From RUG12519 sp045649685 (GTDB lineage Bacteria > Bacillota > Clostridia > Oscillospirales > Ruminococcaceae): a stretch of 64,000 nucleotides of DNA. Each line of letters starts with the position of its first letter. Position 1 is the stretch's first letter. The DNA is taken from positions 1-64,000 of the forward strand of contig JAZRQJ010000007.1 in NCBI GenBank assembly GCA_045649685.1, in the 5' to 3' direction. Shown here piece after piece: positions 1-7,414 of the stretch. The notes beneath the pieces were generated by a model. It did not search any database, was not told where the DNA came from, and was given only the letters and a program-made list of their open reading frames with translations. The translations under genes and the position numbers were made by a program.

Positions 1-24
1 AATATTTGCAATATTGCAAATATT
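1..24. repeat. Perfect 24-bp palindrome
   Basis: Bases 1-24 read identically on both strands, centred between bases 12 and 13, with the core TTTGCAATATTGCAAA. No gene is visible between here and base 222. It could be an operator, a remnant of a terminator for a gene to the left, or an AT-rich chance structure. The window edge prevents seeing what it belongs to. Confidence 0.6.
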
Positions 25-163
25 ATATATGATAAATATAAAGTAAAAAAATTGGGTTATAAATCAAGAAATTATAAATAAAATGTTGTTAAAAATATAG
101 TGTGAATTAGTAAAATTTACTATATTATTATAGATTGGTTATATAATGGGTTATATTTATAAT

Positions 164-207
164 AAAATTTTAAGCCCTTACATAGTAATCGAAGGGCTTA
201 AAATTTT
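164..207. terminator. Bidirectional hairpin terminator after the TNT-like gene
   Basis: A perfect 16-bp stem (164-179 with 192-207) encloses a 12-base loop and is flanked by A/T runs on both sides. It starts 15 bases beyond the stop codon of the leftward gene at 222, so it is its natural rho-independent terminator. The symmetry means it could also stop transcripts arriving from the left. Confidence 0.85.
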
Positions 208-221
208 AATAAATTTGGTTT

Positions 222-1439
222 TTATTTTACATTTGCTAAAAATTCTAGTGTTTTCAAAAGACTAACAGAGCAAGGTAATACTATTTGTGTTCCGTGACCT
301 TGTTGTTTAAAAGCTGGTGCAATTTCTCCTGCTTCAATACTATTAACATTTGAAATTTTAGTTAAAGATATGTAACCTGCTTTTTCTTGAGTTGAAAGTT
401 CATCAATCATTTTTTTACAACTAGTTCTAGAAGTTTTACTTTTTGCTTCTTGAAATTCATCGTTGATTTTTTGCAAAATTTGGTGTAATTCTTCACATTT
501 GCTGTGAACAACATCTCTTTTTCCTCTTTTAGCCACAGATTCTTTACTTTCAGCTAGCTTTTGCAACAACTGATAATTAAAGTTTTTTATTTCTGGTGTA
601 TTAACGCTTTCTTTTATTTCATCATATTTATCCATCGCATTTTTCTCAAGTATTGGTATATTGTTTAGCCTTAAGTCAGACACAACTTCTTTTAATTTGG
701 AAAAATCTTTAATAACTTTATATCTATGAAATGTATTTAGATTTTCTTTATTAGGCAAACTTCTTTCATTAAATTGATAAATTCTACCGTTCTTTACAAG
801 ACAAGTATATGTTCCATACTCATGTCCAAATCTATCAATTTCTGCGCCTACTACTAATTCATTAATGTAGTTAAGTCTAGCATTACCTCTATAACCGTCA
901 TTATTTGGCCATATAATATTACCATATTTTGCGTCTACAAAATATATACTATTAATTATGTTTGTAGTATGTGTAATTTGATTGTTTGCCATCCAGTCAT
1001 CTAACGCCATGGTAATAGCTACCTTAGCTCTTGGGTGAATACCTATTCTGTTATTTATTTCTTGAAAAAATTGATTACTATCGATCTCTTTACTCAGAAT
1101 TTTGTCTTTAAGAGCTTTAAAATAATCATTGTTTTCTAAACGATTAGCTACTTCTGTTATTTTTTGATTACTATATTTAATCTTTTTTGACAGCTCGTCA
1201 GTGCTTCTATTGTTGTTTAATACTTCTTTATCTACAACGTAATTTAACTCTAAGTTTAGTTGTTTTATTTCATTTTCCAAAGTGTACCTACACATATTTT
1301 TTATTTGATCATTTGTAATATTTAATGCTGAAGTAGAAGATCCTGCAGCAAAAACATTAATAGAAGCTCCTATAGGTGAAGCTGACATAGCGACAGCACA
1401 AAGTATTGAAATTGTTTTTCTTACTATTTTTGAATTCAT
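222..1439 (-). CDS. Secreted TNT-domain protein (putative NAD+ glycohydrolase toxin)
   Basis: 405 aa counted from the ATG at 1439, chosen because GAGGGG sits just upstream; a longer frame to 1475 adds 12 residues without a ribosome site. Residues 1-32 form a Sec signal peptide ending in VFAA. Residues about 35-135 are charged helices. A split TNT (tuberculosis necrotizing toxin) domain follows: residues 174-247 carry IIWPNNDGY, IDRFG, NERSLP and FHRYKV, and 368-405 carry EAGEIAP and GHGTQIVLP. Residues recalled as important in M. tuberculosis CpnT (R757, Y765, R780, H792, G818, Q822) map to R203, Y211, R226, H238, G381 and Q385; spacing is exact within each half, with about 117 extra, mostly helical residues between H238 and G381. 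The family cleaves NAD+. That this protein is an exported NADase is inferred. It appears to be a single-gene transcript, and no immunity gene is recognisable nearby. Confidence 0.8.
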   Translation of the reverse strand: MNSKIVRKTISILCAVAMSASPIGASINVFAAGSSTSALNITNDQIKNMCRYTLENEIKQLNLELNYVVDKEVLNNNRSTDELSKKIKYSNQKITEVANRLENNDYFKALKDKILSKEIDSNQFFQEINNRIGIHPRAKVAITMALDDWMANNQITHTTNIINSIYFVDAKYGNIIWPNNDGYRGNARLNYINELVVGAEIDRFGHEYGTYTCLVKNGRIYQFNERSLPNKENLNTFHRYKVIKDFSKLKEVVSDLRLNNIPILEKNAMDKYDEIKESVNTPEIKNFNYQLLQKLAESKESVAKRGKRDVVHSKCEELHQILQKINDEFQEAKSKTSRTSCKKMIDELSTQEKAGYISLTKISNVNSIEAGEIAPAFKQQGHGTQIVLPCSVSLLKTLEFLANVK

Positions 1440-1784
1440 TTTTTTAACCCCTCTTAAATTAATTATTTGGCACAAGTATAAAATATCAAAACTTTGTTGA
1501 AAAAAATCGAATAAAACGTTAATTTATTGTTAACTTATCATATTTCATGCGTTTTGTGTATGGTTTTTAATATGCTGTTTGATAAAATTTTAGTGGTATA
1601 GACAAAATAAAATATATGGGGGTAAATATATATAATTATTTAGATGAATATATAAATTAATAAAACTTAATTATGTAGATGTTAAATTTTTCCAGATAAA
1701 TTTTGCATATTTATTTTTTGAAATATTGGAAATACTATAATTGAAGGGAATTTTAATGAATTTTATAAAAAGGGGATGACAAAA
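1440..1784. other. AT-rich divergent intergenic region
   Basis: These 345 bases separate the leftward TNT-like gene from the rightward small genes. A TATAAT at 1736-1741 could be the -10 box for the small gene at 1785, but no good -35 box lies at the right distance. On the other strand TATACT near 1480 is a possible -10 for the toxin gene, again with a poor -35. No further open frame or strong hairpin is apparent. Confidence 0.4.
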
Positions 1785-1952
1785 ATGAAGGCAGTTACAA
1801 AAGGTGCGATGGTTGGAGTAGCTACGGGATGTTTAACTGCTGCAGCTATAGTTAAAGGATCAAATATGAAAAAACAGCATAAGAAAAAAGCAGAACGTGC
1901 TGCAAAATCTATAGGAAGTGCAATTCAAGATATTGTTGGGATGGTTAAATAA
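1785..1952 (+). CDS. Small hypothetical protein, membrane/helix type
   Basis: 55 aa starting MKAVTKGAMVGV. AGGGG lies 8-12 bases before the ATG. Residues 5-24 are small and hydrophobic (GAMVGVATGCLTAAAIV) and could be a single membrane segment or a glycine-rich helix. A Lys-rich stretch follows (KKQHKKKAERAAK), then an amphipathic helix. It loosely resembles short YtxH-like proteins of Firmicutes, but I do not recognise a family. It lies 50 bases before the DUF1540 gene on the same strand, so both probably share a transcript ending at the 2178-2219 terminator. Confidence 0.6.
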   Translation: MKAVTKGAMVGVATGCLTAAAIVKGSNMKKQHKKKAERAAKSIGSAIQDIVGMVK

Positions 1953-2002
1953 AAGTTTATTGGGTATTATAAAAATATAAACTAACAATAGGAGGAGTTT
2001 AT

Positions 2003-2173
2003 ATGGAAAAAGGAAATAAAAGTATTTCTTGCACAGTTGAACAGTGTAAAAATCATTGTGGAAACGAAAATTATTGCGCATTGGAAAATGTTAGAATAGG
2101 AACACATGAAGCAAATCCTAAAATGAGTGAATGTGTTGATTGTCAGTCTTTTGAACAAAGATTGTCTCACTAA
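2003..2173 (+). CDS. DUF1540 small Cys-rich protein
   Basis: 56 aa preceded by a strong GGAGGAG site. It has the layout of the DUF1540 family: an N-terminal ISCTVEQCKNHCGNENYC segment and a C-terminal ECVDCQSFE, six cysteines in all, suggesting a bound metal. The family is common in spore-forming Clostridia and its function is unknown. It follows the 55-aa gene and is closed by a hairpin terminator five bases after its stop. Confidence 0.85.
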   Translation: MEKGNKSISCTVEQCKNHCGNENYCALENVRIGTHEANPKMSECVDCQSFEQRLSH

Positions 2174-2177
2174 AACA

Positions 2178-2219
2178 AAAAAGTCTCAATCCAAGATTAT
2201 TCTCGGATTGAGACTTTTT
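2178..2219. terminator. Bidirectional terminator between convergent genes
   Basis: A perfect 15-bp stem (2178-2192 with 2205-2219; core AGTCTCAATCC) has a 12-base loop and A/T runs on both flanks. It lies between the rightward DUF1540 gene and the leftward recJ-relA-hydrolase operon, and can end both transcripts. Confidence 0.9.
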
Positions 2220-2234
2220 ATTAACTTAAAGTGG

Positions 2235-2885
2235 TTATTGATTTTGTAAAAAATATGGATTACTTAATTTTTCATTGTTAAGAGTTGATAGTTTTCCATG
2301 ACCAGGGTATATTAAATAGTCTTCTTTTAGGTTGGATATTTTTTTAACAGTTTCTTTTGTTTTTTCTTCGCTACCTCCCCATAAGTCACATCTTCCAACA
2401 GTTCCAGCAAAAATTGCATCTCCAGTAAATAAAATTTTATTAAATGCCAAATATGTTGTGCTTCCTTCGGTGTGACCTGGGGTGTGTATAGTTTTAAAAT
2501 TAATACTATCATATGGAATTGTAAAATCATCCGTAAAATTAATTATGTTGTTTTTATTATATTCAACTGATAAATTAAAAGTTTTAGCTGCATTTTTATC
2601 ATTGTCTAAGAGTAATTCTATATCATTTTCATGAACATATATTGGGACGTTGGGAAACATTTTCAGGCCTAAAACATGATCAAAGTGGCCGTGAGTTAAT
2701 AAAATAGTTGTTATATTGATATTTTTTGATTCTAGCCAATCGGTTAACACTTTGCTGCAATAGCCTGGATCTATTAAAACAGCACTATTATCTTGATTAG
2801 TTATTACATAGCAATTTGTTCTTAGCGGACCCAAAACAAATTTTTCTACACTGTATTGTTCATCTGAAAAAATTGTTTTATTCAT
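2235..2885 (-). CDS. MBL-fold metallo-hydrolase (glyoxalase II-like, YcbL/YqgX type)
   Basis: 216 aa with a GAGGT site upstream. It carries the metallo-beta-lactamase signature THGHFDH near residue 65, an aspartate and histidine further on (HTPGHTEGS, FTGDAIFAG) and the terminal YPGHG histidine, so the dinuclear metal site is complete. Proteins of this length lack the C-terminal substrate domain of true glyoxalase II; small-thioester hydrolysis is the usual guess and the exact substrate is unknown. It is the last gene of the recJ-relA group, 21 bases after relA, a position this family often holds in Firmicutes. Confidence 0.88.
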   Translation of the reverse strand: MNKTIFSDEQYSVEKFVLGPLRTNCYVITNQDNSAVLIDPGYCSKVLTDWLESKNINITTILLTHGHFDHVLGLKMFPNVPIYVHENDIELLLDNDKNAAKTFNLSVEYNKNNIINFTDDFTIPYDSINFKTIHTPGHTEGSTTYLAFNKILFTGDAIFAGTVGRCDLWGGSEEKTKETVKKISNLKEDYLIYPGHGKLSTLNNEKLSNPYFLQNQ

Positions 2886-2906
2886 TATATTTTTACCTCA
2901 CAAAGT

Positions 2907-5084
2907 TTAATTTTGACTATCTATAGATATTATTCCTGTTATTTTTTTTAGTTTTTGAATAATGCCTTTAAGTTGAGATATATGAGAAATCCAGATGGAA
3001 AAAACTATACTAACATTGTTATTCTTTAAAAATTTAGCGTTTAATTCATTAATAGTTATGTTAAGACGAGCTAATTCTGATGTTACTTTTGCCACTATGT
3101 TATCTTGATTTTGCGCTAATATTTTTAGTGATGAGATATATCTGTTGTTTGGAGAATTTGCCCAATGAACAGGAATAAATTTGTCTAGTTGTGTTATATC
3201 TTTTTGAGTGTTTAAAATGTTGGGGCATATTGTTTTATGGACTGTAACACCATTGCCTCTGGTTATAAAACCTATTATGCTGTTTCCGGGAATTGGATTA
3301 CAGCATTTTGCTAAATTTACCAAACAATGTTCTATACCCTCTACTATAACTCCAGATGAAGGAGAAAAACTTCTTGCTGATTGGTTTTGTCTTGGAGTTG
3401 TAGGAACATTTTTATATTTAGAATATGCGTCTTTAATATGTGGCATTATTTTTGAAACAACTATTCCACCATATCCAATTGCAGCATAAAAGTCATCAAT
3501 TGAGTTAAATTTATTTCTATGAGCTATGGAGTCTAAAAATACTTGTAATTCATTTTCAGTTAAATTTATATTATTTCTTGCAAATTCTCTTTTTATTTCT
3601 GTCATGCCTTCTTGTATGTTTTCAGCTCGTTTTTCTTTTTTAAACCAAGATTTTATTTTATGTTTTGCTTCGCTAGTTTTAACAATTTTAAGCCAATTTC
3701 GAGAGGGACCGTGGTTAGCAGATTTAGTTGTTATTATTTCTATCACTTGATTAGTTTTTATTTTTGTTTCTATTGGAGCAATTCTACCATTAATTTTTCC
3801 GCCAATCATTTTGTGGCCAACCTCGGAATGGATAGAATATGCAAAATCTATTATTGTACTACCGACTGGAAGAGTTTTGACTTCACCATTAGGAGTAAAA
3901 ACAAAAACCTCTTCAGAACCAATATCTGTTTTTATTGATTGCATGAAATCTTCAGCAGTGTCTGACTCCTGTTGTAGTTCAATTATGCGTCTAATCCATG
4001 ACAGTCTTTTTTCTAATCCATCGCTTTGAACACCTTGTTTATATTTCCAATGAGCAGCTATTCCATACTCCGCAATGTAGTGCATATCAAAAGTTCGAAT
4101 TTGAATTTCAAATGGTATTCCACCTGTTCCTATAACAGTTGTGTGTAAACTCTGATACATATTTGGTTTTGGAGTTGATATATAGTCTTTAAATCTATTA
4201 GGAATTGGAGTAAATATTTCGTGCATAGATCCTAGAACATTGTAGCATTCAGATACAGTATTAACTATGACACGTATAGCATATATGTCAAAAACTTCTT
4301 CCCAATCTTTTCCGTTAATATATATTTTTCTATATATTCCGTAATGACTTTTTAATCTGCCGTTAATTTTGGCATTTGAAGCAATATTTTTTATCTTATT
4401 GAAAACTTTTTGCTCAATATATTCAATATATGTTTCATTGTTTAGGTATATGGAATTGTTAAGTTCTTGTTTTTGTAACATTTGAGTAATTTCTTCATAT
4501 GCAACTGGGTCTAAATATTTTAAGGCAATATCTTCAAGTTCTTCCTTAATTGTTCTCATACCTAGTCGTTGGGCAAGTGGAGCATAAATTTCCATAGTTT
4601 CTAAAGATTTATCGCGCCTTTTTTGCTCGGACCAAGCTTGAGCTGTTCTCATGTTGTGCAATCTATCTGCTAATTTAATTACTATTACTCGAATGTCTTT
4701 AGACATTGCTAGTAGCATTTTTCTAATGTTTTCAACATGTTGTTCTTCTTTAGTATATAAAGGAACATTACTCAGCTTTGTTACACCATCAACTAGTAAG
4801 GCAATATCTGCTCCAAATTTGTCAGAAATATCGTCCTTTGATACTTTAGTATCTTCTATTACGTCGTGTAATAGACCTGCTACCACTGAATTGGTATCCA
4901 TGCCAAGGTTAATTAGAATTAGTGCGACATTAATTGGATGAATAATATATGGTTCTCCCGATAGTCTTTTTTGACAACTATGGCAGTCTTTAGCAAATTC
5001 AAAAGCTCTAGTAATAAGATCTATATTGTAAGAATGATCTGCATATTTAATTGCATCTAACAAACAATTTATTCCAATTAACAT
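2907..5084 (-). CDS. relA: Bifunctional (p)ppGpp synthetase/hydrolase
   Basis: 725 aa, the usual size of the Firmicutes Rel enzyme that makes and degrades the stringent-response alarmone. The N-terminal HD hydrolase domain is intact (HDVIEDT at 73-79). The synthetase domain follows (about 235-355; GRLKSHYGIYRK, FDIYAIRVIV, YQSLHTTVIG), then TGS (about 394-455, starting EEVFVFTPNGE) and a C-terminal ACT domain. Both catalytic halves look competent. It starts 25 bases after recJ on the same strand. The apt gene commonly found between these two in Firmicutes is not here. SD GGGAG precedes the ATG. Confidence 0.95.
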   Translation of the reverse strand: MLIGINCLLDAIKYADHSYNIDLITRAFEFAKDCHSCQKRLSGEPYIIHPINVALILINLGMDTNSVVAGLLHDVIEDTKVSKDDISDKFGADIALLVDGVTKLSNVPLYTKEEQHVENIRKMLLAMSKDIRVIVIKLADRLHNMRTAQAWSEQKRRDKSLETMEIYAPLAQRLGMRTIKEELEDIALKYLDPVAYEEITQMLQKQELNNSIYLNNETYIEYIEQKVFNKIKNIASNAKINGRLKSHYGIYRKIYINGKDWEEVFDIYAIRVIVNTVSECYNVLGSMHEIFTPIPNRFKDYISTPKPNMYQSLHTTVIGTGGIPFEIQIRTFDMHYIAEYGIAAHWKYKQGVQSDGLEKRLSWIRRIIELQQESDTAEDFMQSIKTDIGSEEVFVFTPNGEVKTLPVGSTIIDFAYSIHSEVGHKMIGGKINGRIAPIETKIKTNQVIEIITTKSANHGPSRNWLKIVKTSEAKHKIKSWFKKEKRAENIQEGMTEIKREFARNNINLTENELQVFLDSIAHRNKFNSIDDFYAAIGYGGIVVSKIMPHIKDAYSKYKNVPTTPRQNQSARSFSPSSGVIVEGIEHCLVNLAKCCNPIPGNSIIGFITRGNGVTVHKTICPNILNTQKDITQLDKFIPVHWANSPNNRYISSLKILAQNQDNIVAKVTSELARLNITINELNAKFLKNNNVSIVFSIWISHISQLKGIIQKLKKITGIISIDSQN

Positions 5085-5109
5085 TGTGTAGCAGCTCCCT
5101 TTTTTATTT

Positions 5110-7128
5110 TTAAATATTTGGGCGTAATTGTTTAATTAAGGGATTTGAATTTAAATTAACTTTAGGAGGATTATTTACGCATTCAATTCCATTAGATGTA
5201 AACTTTATTAAACCTTCTGTGGACAAAACTTCTAGTATTATACATAGTTTACAATAATTGATGGAACTTTTGCAAATTAGCGTATATAATTTATATGTAT
5301 TTCCATGAAAAACTTTTAGTTTTTTTACCAATTTATACACTGCTGTAAATTCATTATGAGTTGGGTATACTATATGTTTAATTGCTGAAGAAATTTTTTT
5401 GTTTTTTATTATCCTATCAAATTCCATAGCAGCCGCAATCATTTTTGTTTGATTTACTTCAATTGGGCGTATATCTGTTACTTTATAATTTATTCTGTCA
5501 ATGCCTTGGTAATGATTAATATCTATATTCACTAAAACATCAAAGAAATTGCCTACTTTATAGTAAAACTGGGAAAGTGGCATATTGAAGTAAATTGCAT
5601 TTATTGAAGTTGATTGTGTTAAAAATTTTAATCTTAAATGTTTATGGTCGGAAAGGGGAACAATGTCCACGAGTTTAGCATTTTTAATCATGAATGTTGG
5701 TTGAGGATTAGATTGACCAAATGGACTCAATATTTTAAGTTCATCTACCATAGAAATGTTTATTTGACTTGGATCTATAATCAAATCTATGTTTTTTGTG
5801 CGATATGGGGGCTGATTTTCTGTTGCATATTCATTGATCTTTTGTTTAAATAAATCTATTTTGTCTGTAGGAATTGTTAGTCCTCCAGCAAGATCATGAC
5901 CGCCCCATTTCACAAAATATTCTTTGCAATAATCTAGAGCGTCATACATGGAAAAGCCATTAAATGAGCGAGCAGAACCAACAGCTGTTTCGCCGTCTAT
6001 TGATAGTATAACCACTGGCTTAGAATATATATCCATAAGTTTTCCTGCTATTATTCCAATTAAACCTTTTGGCCAATTTTCGTTTGATACTACCAGGATG
6101 GGTTTATGTAATTCTTTATGATTTTGAGATATGTAAGATTGAATTTCGCTCATTATTTCACTTTCAGTTTTTTGCCTTTTCATATTATAGCCAAAAACTG
6201 TATCTGCTAACTCTTTAGCTTCTTGTTCATCTTCGCAAGTTAATAGTTTGAAAGAAAGCTGTGCATTACCCAATCTTCCAGTTGCATTAATACGAGGACA
6301 TATTCCAAAAGCTACATTGCCAGAAGAAATATGATTTGATAGAGATGATAATTTTATAAGATATTGTAGGCCGTAGCTTTTAGTGTATTTAATTAGTTCA
6401 AGACCTTTTTTAACGATGAGCCGATTTTCTTCAACTAGTGGCATAACGTCGCCTATAGTTGCAATAGCTGCTAAATCTCCGGCAAAATTGAATGCCGTTT
6501 CATAATTTGCGTTTTCCATTGCAGCAATTAGTTTAAATACAACAACTGCTCCACAAATGTCTTTAAATTTAGAATTGTCATCATGTCTTTTTGGATTGAC
6601 AACTGCAACAGCTTGTGGCAATATATCTGAAGCATTGTGATGATCTGTTATTATAAGATCCATGTTACAGTCTTTTATATATGATGCCTCATCGAAAGCA
6701 ACTATTCCATTATCTACAGTTATTATAAGATTTACAGATTGCTCTTTAAGATAGTCTATTGCAGATTTAGATAGACCATATCCTTGGGCACGCTCTGGAA
6801 TATATTCGATAACATTTGCACCCATAGATTTAAGATATTTGTATAGCATAGCTGTAGCGCATATTCCGTCACAATCGTAGTCACCGTATACCGCGATTTT
6901 TTCGTTGTTTTTAACAGCACTATTTATTCTATCAATAGCTTTTTCCATATCTTTTAATGTGAATGGATCTTCAATATTTTCACAAGAAAATATATCTTGA
7001 TATTGTTCACAAGTTAAATCTCTAGCAGATAAAACTCTAGCAACTAAGTCTCCTAAACCAAATTTTTCTTTGAATTTTTCTACTTTTTGTTCATTTTCTT
7101 TTTTAAATACCCAGCGGGTTAGACTCAT
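5110..7128 (-). CDS. recJ: Single-stranded-DNA-specific exonuclease RecJ
   Basis: 672 aa from the ATG at 7128 (MSLTRWVFKK), chosen because GGGAGG lies just upstream; a frame extending to 7176 would run through that ribosome site. It contains the DHH phosphoesterase motifs DYDCDG (residues 83-88) and ITDHHNAS, the DHHA1 region with KWGGHDLAGG and NATGRLG, and a C-terminal OB-like portion. RecJ degrades ssDNA 5' to 3' in recombination and repair. It is the first gene of the leftward recJ-relA-hydrolase operon and has a good promoter upstream at 7165-7193. Confidence 0.95.
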   Translation of the reverse strand: MSLTRWVFKKENEQKVEKFKEKFGLGDLVARVLSARDLTCEQYQDIFSCENIEDPFTLKDMEKAIDRINSAVKNNEKIAVYGDYDCDGICATAMLYKYLKSMGANVIEYIPERAQGYGLSKSAIDYLKEQSVNLIITVDNGIVAFDEASYIKDCNMDLIITDHHNASDILPQAVAVVNPKRHDDNSKFKDICGAVVVFKLIAAMENANYETAFNFAGDLAAIATIGDVMPLVEENRLIVKKGLELIKYTKSYGLQYLIKLSSLSNHISSGNVAFGICPRINATGRLGNAQLSFKLLTCEDEQEAKELADTVFGYNMKRQKTESEIMSEIQSYISQNHKELHKPILVVSNENWPKGLIGIIAGKLMDIYSKPVVILSIDGETAVGSARSFNGFSMYDALDYCKEYFVKWGGHDLAGGLTIPTDKIDLFKQKINEYATENQPPYRTKNIDLIIDPSQINISMVDELKILSPFGQSNPQPTFMIKNAKLVDIVPLSDHKHLRLKFLTQSTSINAIYFNMPLSQFYYKVGNFFDVLVNIDINHYQGIDRINYKVTDIRPIEVNQTKMIAAAMEFDRIIKNKKISSAIKHIVYPTHNEFTAVYKLVKKLKVFHGNTYKLYTLICKSSINYCKLCIILEVLSTEGLIKFTSNGIECVNNPPKVNLNSNPLIKQLRPNI

Positions 7129-7164
7129 TTTACTTTTCCTCCCAAAAAACGCGATATATATTAA

Positions 7165-7193
7165 ATTATACTGCAAAATACATTAATTTGCAA
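7165..7193 (-). promoter_or_regulatory. Promoter for recJ-relA operon
   Basis: On the minus strand TTGCAA (7188-7193) and TATAAT (7165-7170) are separated by 17 bases, a sigma-A arrangement with a perfect -10. It lies about 37 bases upstream of the recJ start. Confidence 0.7.
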
Positions 7194-7343
7194 ATATTAC
7201 TAAATTAAAAAAAGTAACGATTTATATGGTAAAAATATTGAATTTTTAATATATATTATTTTTTGATATATTGCAGGAATAGTTATATTTTTATAAATTG
7301 TTTAATTAGTATGTTTAGTGTGTGTAGTAGTGTGTGATTTTTC

Positions 7344-7372
7344 TTGAATATGAGAGTTGTTTGTGATATACT
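7344..7372 (+). promoter_or_regulatory. Promoter for asnB
   Basis: TTGAAT (7344-7349), a 17-base spacer and TATACT (7367-7372), with a TG motif just before the -10 (TGATATACT). The arrangement fits an extended -10 sigma-A promoter 43 bases ahead of the asnB ATG. Confidence 0.65.
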
Positions 7373-7414
7373 GTTTTGGATAGTGTAGAAAAATAGTTGA
7401 AAAGAGGTTTGATT

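Noticed and set aside
180..191. TTACATAGTAATCG occurs both in the loop of the first terminator and in the rplM leader near 61409
   Set aside because: In 64 kb of AT-rich sequence a shared 14-mer is expected by chance many times, and the contexts differ.
3208..4941. Several open frames on the + strand across the relA region (about 72-108 aa)
   Set aside because: They lie antisense within the well-supported relA gene, have no ribosome sites and no recognisable sequence features.
5110..7176. Longer start of recJ at 7176
   Set aside because: The added 16 residues are encoded across the GGGAGG ribosome site of the ATG at 7128 and do not match RecJ.
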